In this document: positions 28,190-28,265 of the stretch, in pieces
Numbering within the stretch: the first letter of the stretch is position 1
How the letters are laid out: every line of letters starts with the position of its first letter
Assembly (NCBI GenBank): GCA_964444225.1
Contig: CAYUFM010000013.1
Coordinates: forward strand, 1-28,265
DNA: 28,265 nt
Origin: JALHOM01 sp964444225
GTDB lineage: Bacteria > Patescibacteriota > Saccharimonadia > Saccharimonadales > 2-12-FULL-41-12
Direction of reading: 5' to 3'
Program-made: the position numbers and the translations under genes
The notes under the pieces: generated by a model
Told to the model about the DNA's origin: nothing
The model's input: the letters and a program-made list of their open reading frames with translations, nothing else
The model's database searches: none

Positions 28190-28265
28190 ATGAAAACACT
28201 CACTATCTCACAATTTAACGAACGCTTTCCTGATGACGACGCTTGTTTGTCTGAAATCTTTCAGA
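28190..28265 (+). CDS. transposase, N-terminal fragment (IS1595/ISXO2-like), runs off the window
   Basis: The reading frame starts at the ATG (28190) and stays open to the end: MKTLTISQFNERFPDDDACL, then SEIFQ. The pattern FPDDDAC followed by a short helix is how the zinc-ribbon N-terminal domain of IS1595/ISXO2-type transposases begins, where the first cysteine is followed by RW and a CP-CG pair. Only 25 residues are visible, so this is a moderate call. The left inverted repeat of the element should lie between 28108 and 28165 but cannot be fixed without its other end. Confidence 0.55.
   Translation, partial: MKTLTISQFNERFPDDDACLSEIFQ

Noticed and set aside
1..28265. CRISPR arrays, rRNA genes, prophage
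   Set aside because: No spaced repeat series, rRNA core sequences or phage structural genes were seen on either strand.

Overview
The window is a gene-dense, AT-leaning chromosomal stretch of a bacterium that I place, by inference, in the Patescibacteria/CPR, possibly Saccharibacteria. The reasons are small compact genes, very short intergenic gaps, a thin gene set (glycolysis, tRNA synthetases, redox proteins, many small membrane proteins), a DUF5665-like protein and a poly-Gly-tailed DUF2207 protein. TGA is used as a stop, so recoding of UGA is not indicated.

Layout. 1-4434: 5' part of gap (leftward), Nudix hydrolase and inorganic pyrophosphatase, a divergent FNR-like reductase, a glutaredoxin/thioredoxin-reductase redox operon, and a membrane-anchored FKBP. 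4569-9804: pheS-pheT-DUF2207 operon with 1-nt and 4-nt overlaps. 9833-16458: yajQ, a DUF5665-like protein, a metallophosphoesterase, rmuC, a ZIP metal transporter, typA and corA. 16485-19836: a HIT/membrane protein/alpha-beta hydrolase operon, a small Cys-containing membrane protein, a near-identical 92-bp partial copy of the HIT gene start, and a PAP2 phosphatase. 19932-23742: a PepSY-like secreted protein, then the most unusual cassette: a nucleotidyltransferase, a MetRS-like protein without recognisable HIGH or KMSKS motifs, a histidine phosphatase and a divergent APH-type kinase. 23791-28265: tRNA-Gln(CUG), an LssY-C protein, an unknown 155-aa protein behind an apparent transcription attenuator with a Trp-containing leader ORF, tgt, a hemolysin III-type protein, an orphan 243-aa gene and the start of a transposase.

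Two signals recur. First, at least 15 genes have a clear -10 hexamer (often TGnTATAAT) ending only 6-10 nt before the start codon, which predicts leaderless mRNAs. A second class (gap, ppa, grx, fkp, typA, the PepSY gene, the attenuated gene) has a purine-rich Shine-Dalgarno sequence. Second, the leader at 25196-25421 contains mutually exclusive antiterminator and terminator stems arranged around a short ORF, the classic layout of translation-coupled attenuation.

All assignments are from reading the sequence and known family motifs; no search was run.
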